A model generated the notes under the pieces. The model did no database searches, was not told the DNA's origin, and saw only the letters and a list, made by a program, of their open reading frames with translations. This document shows positions 1 to 10,029 of a DNA stretch of 64,000 nucleotides, one piece after another. Origin of the DNA: Halichondria panicea (lineage: Eukaryota; Porifera; Demospongiae; Suberitida; Halichondriidae); assembly GCF_963675165.1 (NCBI RefSeq), contig NC_087385.1, positions 1,364,501 to 1,428,500 on the forward strand. The letters are read 5' to 3'. Numbering within the stretch: position 1 is the first letter of the stretch; each line of letters opens with the position of its first letter. The position numbers were made by a program, and so were the translations under genes.

Positions 1-1
1 T

Positions 2-1306
2 GCGTGCTGGGAACTGTATTGCTTGGAGCATGGAATCCAACCTGATGGACTGATGCCTTCTGACAAGACCATCGGTGGCGGTGATGATTCTTTCAACACT
101 TTCTTTAGCGAGACTGGTGGAGGAAAGCATGTACCTCGTGCTATTTTCGTTGACCTCGAACCTAGTGTTATTGATGAAGTTCGCACAGGCACCTACCGGC
201 AACTTTTCCACCCTGAGCAACTCATCACTGGCAAAGAAGATGCTGCCAACAATTATGCTCGTGGCCACTACACTGTGGGGAAAGAAAAGGTTGACGAGAC
301 ATTAGATCGAGTTCGCAAGCTTGCCGATCAGTGCACTGGCCTTCAAGGATTCCTTATTTTCCGATCGTTTGGTGGAGGTACTGGTTCTGGCTTTGCCTCT
401 CTTCTAATGGAGCGTCTCTCGGTTGACTTTGGAAAGAAATCCAAGCTCGAATTCTCTGTCTACCCAGCTCCTCAAATTGCCACTGCTGTTGTTGAACCGT
501 ACAATTCGATTCTTACGACTCACACAACGTTGGAGCATGCTGACTGTTCTTTCATGGTCGACAACGAGGCTATCTACGAGATCTGCAAGAAGAACCTTGA
601 TATTGATCGTCCTAGTTACTCTAGCCTCAATCGTCTTTTGGCTCAAGTTGTTTCTTCAATCACAGCTTCACTGCGATTTGATGGCTCTCTGAATGTTGAT
701 TTGACCGAATTTCAGACGAATCTTGTCCCCTACCCTCGAATTCACTTTCCTTTGGTGACCTATGCCCCCATTATCTCCGCTGAGAAGGCCTATCACGAAA
801 CTCTAACAACGATGGAAATCACCACATCATGTTTCGAACCTGCCAATCAGATGGTGAAGTGCGACCCTCGTCATGGCAAGTACATGGCCTGCTGTCTACT
901 CTATCGTGGTGATGTTGTTCCTAAGGATGTGAATACTGCTATTGCTAACATCAAAGCAAAGCGTACTATCCAATTTGTTGACTGGTGTCCCACCGGCTTC
1001 AAGGTCGGAATTAATTATCAAGCTGCAGCAGCCGTCCCTGGCGGTGATGTGGCTAAAGTTCAACGATCTGTTTGTATGCTGTCTAACACGACTGCCATTG
1101 CTGAGGCCTGGGCTCGTCTTGACCACAAGTTCGATTTGATGTACGCCAAGCGTGCATTCGTCCACTGGTATGTGGGAGAAGGTATGGAAGAGGGAGAGTT
1201 CTCTGAGGCTCGTGAAGATCTTGCTGCTCTCGAGAAAGATTACGAAGAGGTTGGTGCCGACACTGCAGAAGATGGTGACGAAGATGAGGAGGAGGATGAA
1301 TACTAA
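2..1306 (+). CDS. TUBA: alpha-tubulin copy 1, 5' truncated by the window edge
   Basis: Alpha subunit of the tubulin heterodimer, the building block of microtubules. The reading frame enters at base 2 at residue 19 ([11 protein letters not shown]); the first 18 residues lie outside the window. K40 in the luminal loop ([10 protein letters not shown]), the GTP-binding GGGTGSG loop, the catalytic Glu of the alpha-type DLTEFQTN segment and the acidic tail ending in EY are all present, which separates it from beta-tubulin. There is no intron inside the visible coding region. It is the first of three tandem copies. From about base 60 to the stop and into the 3' flank it is almost identical to copy 2, whereas its first 55 bases differ clearly from copies 2 and 3, so a gene-conversion boundary lies near base 60. 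Confidence 0.97.
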   Translation, partial: ACWELYCLEHGIQPDGLMPSDKTIGGGDDSFNTFFSETGGGKHVPRAIFVDLEPSVIDEVRTGTYRQLFHPEQLITGKEDAANNYARGHYTVGKEKVDETLDRVRKLADQCTGLQGFLIFRSFGGGTGSGFASLLMERLSVDFGKKSKLEFSVYPAPQIATAVVEPYNSILTTHTTLEHADCSFMVDNEAIYEICKKNLDIDRPSYSSLNRLLAQVVSSITASLRFDGSLNVDLTEFQTNLVPYPRIHFPLVTYAPIISAEKAYHETLTTMEITTSCFEPANQMVKCDPRHGKYMACCLLYRGDVVPKDVNTAIANIKAKRTIQFVDWCPTGFKVGINYQAAAAVPGGDVAKVQRSVCMLSNTTAIAEAWARLDHKFDLMYAKRAFVHWYVGEGMEEGEFSEAREDLAALEKDYEEVGADTAEDGDEDEEEDEY

Positions 1307-1443
1307 CTCAAAACTGAATTTATAATTTGCACTATAACGTATAATACCCAACGCCCTGCTGTTATTTGATTGTATTTTAGTTGTGCAAAAACAAAATTTT
1401 ATATCAAAATCAGTGTGTAACTTTTTATAATGCCGGTTTATTA

Positions 1444-1779
1444 TGACGTCATGTCTTCATAACCATTCCCTAAAACTTAATATCCCTATATTAGACAAAT
1501 ATCGGCTTATGACAGCCCTTGCTTGACCACAACAATGCTACATACAAGTATGCATGTGCATTAATCTTAATGCGGAAGTGTGTGGGTTGTGTTGCATTTA
1601 TAAGTGACTGCACTGACTGAAATCTTCATTTTCTAGCCTTGCAATCGTCGCTTGCCGGAGGCTCTAGCTGTTGGATCTGTTTAGTTTCTGCAGCTCTACG
1701 GTATGTACATAGATCTAATGTAACCGTCATTATAATTATAAACAGTGGCCTTGTTGCTTTCGCAGATCAAAATATCAAG
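1444..1779 (+). promoter_or_regulatory. upstream region and 5'UTR intron of alpha-tubulin copy 2
   Basis: This block recurs almost unchanged upstream of copy 3, which suggests it carries the promoter. It contains a perfect palindromic CRE-like TGACGTCA (1444-1451), an ETS-like GCGGAAGTG (about 1572) and a TATA-like TTTATAAG (about 1598). A 5'UTR exon follows, then a 65-bp intron (1701-1765, GTATGT...CGCAG) ending 14 bp before the ATG. Transcription start and factor binding are inferred from motifs only. Confidence 0.6.
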
Positions 1780-3138
1780 ATGCGTGAAGTGATCTCTCTC
1801 CATGTTGGCCAATGTGGCGTTCAGATGGGAAATGCTTGTTGGGAGCTGTATTGTCTTGAGCATGGCATTCAGCCAGACGGATTGATGCCTTCTGACAAGA
1901 CTATCGGTGGCGGTGATGATTCTTTCAACACTTTCTTCAGCGAGACTGGTGGAGGAAAGCATGTACCTCGTGCTATTTTCATTGACCTCGAACCTAGTGT
2001 TATTGATGAAGTTCGCACAGGCACCTACCGGAAACTTTTCCACCCTGAGCAACTCATCACTGGCAAAGAAGATGCTGCCAACAATTATGCTCGTGGCCAC
2101 TACACTGTGGGGAAAGAAAAGGTTGACGAGACATTAGATCGAGTTCGCAAGCTTGCCGATCAGTGCACTGGCCTTCAAGGATTCCTTATTTTCCGATCGT
2201 TTGGTGGAGGTACTGGTTCTGGCTTTGCCTCTCTTCTAATGGAGCGTCTCTCGGTTGACTTTGGAAAGAAATCCAAGCTCGAATTCTCTGTCTACCCAGC
2301 TCCTCAAATTGCCACTGCTGTTGTTGAACCGTACAATTCGATTCTTACGACTCACACAACGTTGGAGCATGCTGACTGTTCTTTCATGGTTGACAACGAG
2401 GCTATCTACGAGATCTGCAAGAGGAACCTTGATATTGATCGTCCTAGTTACTCTAGCCTCAATCGTCTTTTGGCTCAAGTTGTTTCTTCAATCACAGCTT
2501 CACTGCGATTTGATGGCTCTCTGAATGTTGATTTGACCGAATTTCAGACAAATCTTGTCCCCTACCCTCGAATTCACTTTCCTTTGGTGACCTATGCCCC
2601 CATTATCTCTGCTGAGAAGGCCTATCACGAAACTCTAACAACGATGGAAATCACCACATCATGTTTCGAAACTGCCAGTCAGATGGTGAAGTGCGACCCT
2701 CGTCATGGCAAGTACATGGCCTGCTGTCTACTCTATCGTGGTGATGTTGTTCCCAAGGATGTGAATACTGCTATTGCTAACATCAAAGCAAAGCGTACTA
2801 TCCAATTTGTTGACTGGTGTCCCACCGGCTTCAAGGTCGGAATCAATTATCAAGCTGCAGCAGCCGTCCCTGGTGGTGATGTGGCTAAAGTTCAACGATC
2901 TGTTTGTATGCTGTCTAACACGACTGCCATTGCTGAGGCCTGGGCTCGTCTTGACCACAAGTTCGATTTGATGTACGCCAAGCGTGCATTCGTCCACTGG
3001 TATGTGGGAGAAGGTATGGAAGAGGGAGAGTTCTCTGAGGCTCGTGAAGATCTTGCTGCTCTCGAGAAAGATTACGAAGAGGTTGGTACCGACACTGCAG
3101 AAGATGGTGACGAAGATGAAGAGGAGGATGAATACTAA
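1780..3138 (+). CDS. TUBA: alpha-tubulin copy 2
   Basis: Full-length alpha-tubulin of 452 residues, single coding exon, starting [13 protein letters not shown]. The ATG follows a 5'UTR intron and matches the start of copy 3. K40, [15 protein letters not shown] and the C-terminal acidic EEDEY tail with terminal Tyr are present. Residue 4 is Val where most animal alpha-tubulins have Cys (MREC). Two substitutions fall in a segment that is normally invariant: the usual [12 protein letters not shown] reads [12 protein letters not shown] here, while copies 1 and 3 keep the normal form. The first ~190 coding bases match copy 3 almost perfectly and the rest matches copy 1, so the gene is a mosaic. 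An in-frame upstream reading through the 5'UTR intron exists but is not expected to be translated. Confidence 0.97.
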   Translation: MREVISLHVGQCGVQMGNACWELYCLEHGIQPDGLMPSDKTIGGGDDSFNTFFSETGGGKHVPRAIFIDLEPSVIDEVRTGTYRKLFHPEQLITGKEDAANNYARGHYTVGKEKVDETLDRVRKLADQCTGLQGFLIFRSFGGGTGSGFASLLMERLSVDFGKKSKLEFSVYPAPQIATAVVEPYNSILTTHTTLEHADCSFMVDNEAIYEICKRNLDIDRPSYSSLNRLLAQVVSSITASLRFDGSLNVDLTEFQTNLVPYPRIHFPLVTYAPIISAEKAYHETLTTMEITTSCFETASQMVKCDPRHGKYMACCLLYRGDVVPKDVNTAIANIKAKRTIQFVDWCPTGFKVGINYQAAAAVPGGDVAKVQRSVCMLSNTTAIAEAWARLDHKFDLMYAKRAFVHWYVGEGMEEGEFSEAREDLAALEKDYEEVGTDTAEDGDEDEEEDEY

Positions 3139-3279
3139 CTCAAAACTGAATTTATATTTTGTACTATAACGTATAATACCCTATGCCCTGTTATTTGATT
3201 GTATTTTAGTTGTGCAAAAACAATTTATATCAAAATCCTTTCTGCACAGTGTGTAGCTTTTTATAATGCCGGTTTATTA

Positions 3280-3687
3280 TGACGTCATGTCTTCATAACC
3301 ATTCCCCTGTTTCCACATAAAAATTAATATCCCTATATTAGACCATAGATTGAAGAGTTAACCCTAACCCTAACCCTAACCCTAACTCTTCAATCTATGA
3401 TTAGACAAATATCGGCTTATGACAGCCCTTGCTTGACACAACAACGCTACATACATGCAGTACGCATGCGCATTAATTTTAATGCGGAAGTGTGTGGGTT
3501 GTGTTGCATTTATAAGTGACTGCACTGACTGAAATCTTCATTTTCTAGCCTTGCAATCGTCGCTTGCCGGAGGCTCTAGCTGTTGGATCTGTTTAGTTTC
3601 TGCAGCTCTACGGTATGTACATAGATCTAATGTAACCGTCATTATATAAACAGTGGCCTTGTTGTTTTTGCAGATCAAAATATCAAG
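3280..3687 (+). promoter_or_regulatory. upstream region and 5'UTR intron of alpha-tubulin copy 3
   Basis: Duplicate of the block upstream of copy 2: TGACGTCA at 3280-3287, ETS-like GCGGAAGTG about 3483, TTTATAAG about 3509, and a 5'UTR intron at 3613-3673 (GTATGT...TGCAG). It differs from the copy-2 block mainly by a 56-bp inserted palindrome at 3344-3399. Confidence 0.6.
3344..3399. mobile_element. 56-bp palindromic insertion with telomere-repeat core
   Basis: The arms are perfect 17-bp inverted repeats (CATAGATTGAAGAGTTA, 3344-3360; its complement, 3383-3399). The 22-bp loop (3361-3382) consists of CCCTAA telomere-type repeats. The insertion is flanked by a 7-bp direct repeat ATTAGAC (3337-3343 and 3400-3406). 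The otherwise near-identical region upstream of copy 2 has one uninterrupted ATTAGAC, so the empty site is visible in the same window. That supports insertion with target duplication. The mechanism is unknown. Confidence 0.8.
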
Positions 3688-5043
3688 ATGCGTGAAGTGA
3701 TCTCTCTCCATGTTGGCCAATGTGGCGTTCAGATGGGAAATGCTTGTTGGGAGCTGTATTGTCTTGAGCATGGCATTCAGCCAGACGGGTTGATGCCTTC
3801 TGACAAGACTATCGGTGGCGGTGATGATTCTTTCAACACTTTCTTCAGCGAGACTGGTGGAGGAAAGCATGTACCTCGTGCTATTTTTGCCGATCTCGAA
3901 CCTAGTGTTATTGATGAAGTTCGCACAGGCACCTACCGACAACTATTCCACCCTGAGCAACTCATCACTGGCAAAGAAGATGCTGCCAACAACTATGCTC
4001 GTGGCCACTACACCGTGGGGAAAGAAAAAGTCGACGAGACCTTAGATCGAGTTCGCAAGCTTGCCGATCAGTGCACTGGCCTTCAAGGATTCCTTATTTT
4101 CCGATCGTTTGGTGGAGGTACTGGTTCTGGCTTTGCTTCTCTTGTGATGGAGCGTCTCTCTGTCGACTACGGAAAGAAATCCAAGCTCGAATTCTCTGTC
4201 TACCCAGCTCCTCAAATTGCGACTGCTGTTGTCGAACCGTACAACTCAATCCTTACGACCCACACAACGTTGGAGCACTCAGACTGTTCTTTCATGGTCG
4301 ACAACGAAGCTATCTACGAGATCTGCAAGAAGAACCTTGATATTGATCGTCCCAGCTATTACAGCTTGAACAGGCTTTTGGCACAAATCGTTTCTTCGAT
4401 CACAGCTTCACTACGCTTTGATGGTGCCCTGAATGTTGATTTGACTGAATTCCAGACCAATCTTGTCCCCTATCCTCGAATCCACTTTCCTCTGGTGACC
4501 TATGCCCCCATTATCTCCGCTGAGAAAGCCTACCACGAGAACTTAACCGTTGCTGATATAACGACAGCTTGTTTCGAGCCTGCCAATCAGATGGTGAAGT
4601 GTGACCCTCGTCATGGCAAGTACATGGCCTGCTGTCTACTCTATCGTGGTGATGTTGTTCCCAAGGATGTGAATGCCGCAATTGCTAACATTAAGACCAA
4701 GCGTACCATCCAATTTGTTGACTGGTGTCCCACTGGTTTCAAGGTCGGAATCAACTACCAACCTCCTACTGCTGTGCCTAACGGTGATGTGGCCAGTGTG
4801 AAACGCTGTGTCTGTATGCTGTCTAACACGACTGCCATTGCTGAGGCCTGGGCTCGTCTTGACCACAAGTTTGATCTGATGTATGCCAAGCGCGCCTTTG
4901 TCCACTGGTATGTGGGAGAAGGCATGGAAGAGGGTGAGTTCTCTGAGGCTCGTGAAGATCTTGCTGCTCTCGAGAAAGATTACGAAGAGGTTGGTGCCGA
5001 CAGTGGTGATATGGAGGATGAAGAGGAAGGAGATGAATACTAA
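3688..5043 (+). CDS. TUBA: alpha-tubulin copy 3
   Basis: Full-length alpha-tubulin of 451 residues in one coding exon, start [11 protein letters not shown]40, GGGTGSG, the alpha-specific catalytic Glu segment and the terminal acidic tail EEEGDEY are present. It is the most divergent of the three after residue ~65. For example it has [17 protein letters not shown] where copies 1 and 2 have [12 protein letters not shown], and [12 protein letters not shown] where they have [12 protein letters not shown]. These variants are closer to typical animal alpha-tubulin. Its first ~190 coding bases and promoter match copy 2. The array ends here; the next gene is on the opposite strand. Confidence 0.97.
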   Translation: MREVISLHVGQCGVQMGNACWELYCLEHGIQPDGLMPSDKTIGGGDDSFNTFFSETGGGKHVPRAIFADLEPSVIDEVRTGTYRQLFHPEQLITGKEDAANNYARGHYTVGKEKVDETLDRVRKLADQCTGLQGFLIFRSFGGGTGSGFASLVMERLSVDYGKKSKLEFSVYPAPQIATAVVEPYNSILTTHTTLEHSDCSFMVDNEAIYEICKKNLDIDRPSYYSLNRLLAQIVSSITASLRFDGALNVDLTEFQTNLVPYPRIHFPLVTYAPIISAEKAYHENLTVADITTACFEPANQMVKCDPRHGKYMACCLLYRGDVVPKDVNAAIANIKTKRTIQFVDWCPTGFKVGINYQPPTAVPNGDVASVKRCVCMLSNTTAIAEAWARLDHKFDLMYAKRAFVHWYVGEGMEEGEFSEAREDLAALEKDYEEVGADSGDMEDEEEGDEY

Positions 5044-5577
5044 ACTGCAAACTTGACTAAAACTGAAGCAAAAAAATTGTATTGTAAAAATCATGAACAT
5101 TCATTAGCTTGTGATCTCTTTGTCACTAATATGGTTAGGATTGTGTGTAGCATTGTGAGATAATTGACCATACTTCCTTTTGCGGGACCAGGTGTACAAA
5201 CCACAATTGTAGTCTGAAAGCTATAAACAACTAAAACAAGCATGTTGTCTGGTGGGAACAAGGTCAAGTAAAAAACCTTATTAGGTTCATGTCTGCATGC
5301 ACAGTGCATGTGATTATCATAAATGTGGAAATTCATCAGCTATTATGAGTCTCCTGGTAAACATTTACAGTTACTGTGCACGTAATAGCTAATTATCATA
5401 ATCATTAGATCATAAAAATTAAATATCTGATAGAGCATTTGTATACGGGCGATTCAGTTAAATCTCACATTGAAACTATTAAACAAGTGCTAAAAGCACA
5501 GAGACAGAGTGTATAATAATAGATCTAAAAACGAAATAATAATATTATTATACTAAAACATAAACACATGACAATAA
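5044..5577. other. intergenic region between alpha-tubulin 3 and PAR6
   Basis: AT-rich 3' flank between two convergent genes. I see no coding, RNA or repeat feature in it. Confidence 0.6.
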
Positions 5578-7658
5578 TCATGAAGTGTCCCCTTGAGGCG
5601 AGTTCCTGTCCGTTGACTTGAGTTTCTCATCTGATGAATTACTCGAGTCTGCACTGTTTCGGCCAGGTTTCACTGGGTCTAATCTATTCTGAGAGGCAGG
5701 AGTGGCGCCAATGGAGGGTAGCTCACTCGTATTTCGAGGACCCGACTTTCCAAACGTCCCTGACCCTTGTTTCGAGTTTTTTTTTGCTTGTGGCTGAGTG
5801 CGAGGTGTACTGGGAGGGGCTGAGGCTGGTTTCACGGTGATAATCAGATTCTGGCTGTTGGCAACCATCATGTCTGTGACTTGGTCCAGTGTCTTCCCAA
5901 TCACATCGATAGCATTCACCTCTAAAATTTCATCGTTGACTGCTAACAGTCCTGTTCCCTCGGCCAATCCCCCAGGTACCAATCGAGATATGAAAATGCC
6001 GGGCACTTTCTCTATTCCATAGGGAGTTACATGAAGACTTGTGCCGTCTCGGATATAGAAGCCTAAAGGCCGATCTGAAGAGTGTTTGAGTAGCTTGACT
6101 CTTCGAACAGTGTCAGGTAGTAGGTCAGCATCGACAATCGACGAGACAACTCTGAAATCTATCGGACCACTGATGTTTTTGGACGCTTCTGATGGGACCA
6201 CACCCCGCTTTTGTTTCTTGGCTCTGAGAGTCATGTCTTCCAACATAAGGTCTGCATAATTATGGGCACAAAAATAGAGCACAGAGTCAGTCGAAGATTA
6301 ATCGTGACACTTAAGTAAACTGAAACACTAACTAGGAATGTTTGTGAAAAGGTGGCACACTTGTAGGAAGTCATAGCAAGAAGTGAAACTTGTCCTAGGT
6401 ATAACAATAAACTTAAAATCACTTAATATAGGCTGATGAGCATATCATACAAGTCTAGAGAATCAAACACATACTCTTAAGTCAAGGTTACAGGAGAACT
6501 CTCGATTACAGTGACACTGTTGTACAGCAGGCAGTACCACACACACATACATACATGTAACCACTACACACAACATTGTATTTCGTTGTAGTAGCTAAAA
6601 TATACTGTATACAGAAGCATACATGTAAGAGACACATACTGTATGTACTGACCTTCTTTCCTGTAGACAAACAGCCTGAGCATAGGCATGGCTGTGGTGA
6701 AGGCCCGACTCATGTTCTCTGAGTTTGTGATGGGAAGGAGGTCATTGTTTCTGGGGTCAGTGTAGGAGATGGTGAATGGCATGTCAGAGGGAAGGTGGAG
6801 AGAATTCTTGACTTGTAAGTGTAGCCCCTCGAAACTGTTGGTCTGCTTACGATCGACACTGAACCTCCGAAACTCACACTCAAACTAAAGTCAAAGAGAG
6901 AGAGAGAGAAAACAAATAATAATTGAGCTAGTAAACTAGACTAAACATGTGAGACTGAATTTTGTGAGTTTTCATTCATGAACACTGTATACACACAACA
7001 TAGTTACCACACAAGTGAAAAAGCGATTTAAGATGAATCAAAAGTGGTTTGAACCACCCTTTGACCAAGATCATCAGATAGTTTCCATTAGTAATTATTA
7101 CACACACTGTTGCAATAGTTAATGGGACAGTTAGAGCGAGCGACCACATTGGTATGTGAGAGTCTGGAATGCTGTGTTTAGGCTATTCTGTAGAGCAGAT
7201 CAACAAAGGTACGGGAGTGTGCATTACTGCTTGTAGTGGGAGAGAGATGCATTAACACACAGATACTACTCCCACGGACATGCGATACTCACTAAAAACA
7301 CTCAATTAAAATGTCCACCAAATGAAGTGTGATTTTTATAGGTGAGTCCAAATTAAGTTACAAGCAAGGTGAGAAAATTGGACGTACCCACACGTTTGAA
7401 TGGGTGGGGGTTTAAAGTGGACCCTATGCCAGTGATGAAACCAAGCCAATTCTTGGAGACCTTAAGCTATTACAGCTCTCTAAACAATGTCAGTTTATAC
7501 TGGCACAGTACACACAAAGTTGGGTAGCTATAATCATATAAATTGTAGTATTGTAGTGTTGTGTGTGATGAGACAAACACACAGTAAGCTGTACTCACCT
7601 TGGCTTTGACTTCCACCAGGTTTGGATCATATGTGGGACTAGTACGCTTTGCTGACAT
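5578..7658 (-). CDS. PARD6: PAR6 cell-polarity adaptor (PB1, semi-CRIB, PDZ)
   Basis: Scaffold of the PAR3-PAR6-aPKC complex that sets apical-basal polarity. Exons, transcription order: 7658-7599, 6884-6653, 6251-5578; phases 0 and 1 join to 321 residues (vertebrate PAR6 about 345-370). Exon 2 and the start of exon 3 encode the N-terminal PB1 domain ([10 protein letters not shown]...[14 protein letters not shown]...LFVYRKE), which binds aPKC. Exon 3 encodes the semi-CRIB ([15 protein letters not shown]), which with the PDZ binds Cdc42-GTP. The PDZ follows ([54 protein letters not shown]). The tail is Ser/Asn-rich. PAR6 is a metazoan polarity gene. It is head-to-head with MROH1, with 234 bp between start codons. 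Confidence 0.96.
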
Positions 7659-7892
7659 GGCCGGACTTAGCTTCGTTCCCTTCACTGTATAGCTAGCTAG
7701 CTCTCCAAGAGATAGAGTGCAGTGGTGGGTGTGGGTGCTTGTTATGAGGTCATTGTTGTGTGAGCTTTGCACCAAAGAGGGGCGGGGCTTGTACATCTCG
7801 CTTTGCAAACCTGTCATGTGACATGACAGTAGCTGAAAAGAGAGAGCTAGAGAAGACTGCTTCTTCTACTACTAAAGTACTGCAGTGGAGCC
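7659..7892. promoter_or_regulatory. putative bidirectional promoter, PAR6 / MROH1
   Basis: A 234-bp gap between divergent start codons must hold both 5'UTRs and core promoters. It includes TAGCTAGCTAG near 7690 and a palindromic TCATGTGACATGACAG stretch near 7815. No clear TATA box was seen. Its role is inferred from gene geometry. Confidence 0.5.
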
Positions 7893-9971
7893 ATGTCGCT
7901 ATCAGGGGTGGGAAGATCACAGATTGAAGGTAAGAGTACCTTGGCAAGTTTGCAACTCACACACACTTTACAATCTCATGCAGGTCTCATCGAGGCTCTG
8001 GTAGATGCAGCCTGTGACAAAGAAGACTCTGTCAGTGATTCAATTTTCAAGAGCATTGTGGACATTGGTCGTAAGAAGTACGTCATTGTGCTGGAAAGAT
8101 GTCTGGCGTATCTAACGAAACACAACAAGGTGAGCTATAAGGTCCACCCTTTAATCTAATTTCCAGCCCCTCCCCCTTTTAGCTCCCTAGAGACCATCGG
8201 ATAATTCTACTCAAACTGATGGAAAGTATCAGCAAAGAGCACATCAACAAACTCAGCGATAATCTCTCAAACAAGTTGGTCAGTTTGGCGTCTTCAGAGC
8301 TCACAATGAGTAAAGAGGTGGAGCCAGCATGGCAGGGGGCTGCCTCCAGCTTGCTGAGCACCATGGGCATCTCACACGCCAAGCTTGTCATGCAGGAGCT
8401 ACTCACAAAGTTTCAACCTGGAGGAAGTCCTCATTTCTTTGTCGTGAACACTCTGGGGCAGCTCGCCACTTCCAATGGTGAGAGCTTATAATAATACATG
8501 TAGGAGGTTTAATGGTGTATTGTCAGTAGGTTATATACACAATGCCAGTATAGTGCTCATTGTTGCAATAATAATGTAGTGTGAGAGTACTTACATACAA
8601 ATGTATTTTCATTGTTGATTGAGTTTTCAGTTATATAATAATTATGTATTCACGAAGCACAGATGTACATGTATGACTTTGTGCACTGTGAGAGTTATAA
8701 TTATAGGTACAGTACGAGTTAATGATGTTATTGCCCCCCCCCCTCCCAGTGTCTGAGGTGGTGCCCATGTTGTCTACCGTGCTCAGTCGGATGATCCCAA
8801 TGCTGGGAGCTACCAAACAAGACAACATGCAATGGGTCTTTGCTTTCGGTGAGTGCACGTATAATCATCTAGTAATGTTTTGAAGGGTTTTAGTAGTACT
8901 ACCAAACATCTTCTAAATCATCAGTTATAGCTGTCATAATTATGCATGTTTGTATAACAGCACATGTGCTCCTGATTACAGTTTCATGGGTAGTACTACA
9001 TTCAGATCACTGCACCGCACACGTTGTGAACCTCACTCCTCCCCTATAGCCACGTCTCGATTCAGTGAGGCCATTATTGACTTCCTGGCCGACGAACAGA
9101 GAGCAGCTGAGGCTAGGATAAGAGCAGAGGACTTCGAGGGAGAAGCCTACTCCATCTATGAGCTCTTCACCTCCATCTGGCTGCAGTCCAAAGAGTCCAA
9201 GGTGTGCAGGGGAGTAATTATGGTTGATGCTATACTGTGATAGTAGTATACAGAGTACATACTTATGTGATGCCAATAGCTATAGCTAATTAATGTATTT
9301 TCAGTGAGCACATTATGCCATCTGGAAGTTGGCTCTAAGGAGGCATTTTGTAGCTACATGTATATTATACCCATACACCTTGTCAGAGATACTGTATAAT
9401 TATAGGTCATGCAATGCAAGAAGAGTGTTTTATGAGATACATGTACGTATGTATACATGTATAACTTGTTATGCGGAAGGCCAAAGCTGTCTACAAGTAC
9501 ACTCTTAAGAAACTGTAAATGTCCTCTGTCCCTCCAGCTTCGAATGGCAGTAGTGGAGGCAATAGGGTACATAGTGCACCTGGTATCCCCCGCCCAACTG
9601 GACTCACAGCTGCCCAAACTACTCCCCCTCATTGCACAGCTCTACAAGAAACACCAGGAACACTACTACATCTCACAGGTAACCATGGCCACTGTAGAGC
9701 TCTGTATTTCCCCTCCCTGGTAACCCTTGTGTTGAGGACACACACACTGTCTTAATTCACACTGTTGCCTAATCCCGGCTATGCAGTAGCACTAGTACAG
9801 TGAGCATTATGAACTTGAAACCATGAAACCTTATGTGCTCATCACTGAAGAATGTTACACAGTGTAGTTTATTTTAAAGACATGTAATTGTAAATGGATG
9901 CACTAAACTGTTCTCATGTTGACACACAAACACACTCTCACACACACACACACACACCACCCACACCCACG

Positions 9972-10029
<58 letters not shown>

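Noticed and set aside
1639-1779. N-terminal extension of alpha-tubulin copy 2 upstream of MREV
   Set aside because: It reads through a clear GTATGT...CAG 5'UTR intron; copy 3 has the same intron but no in-frame extension.
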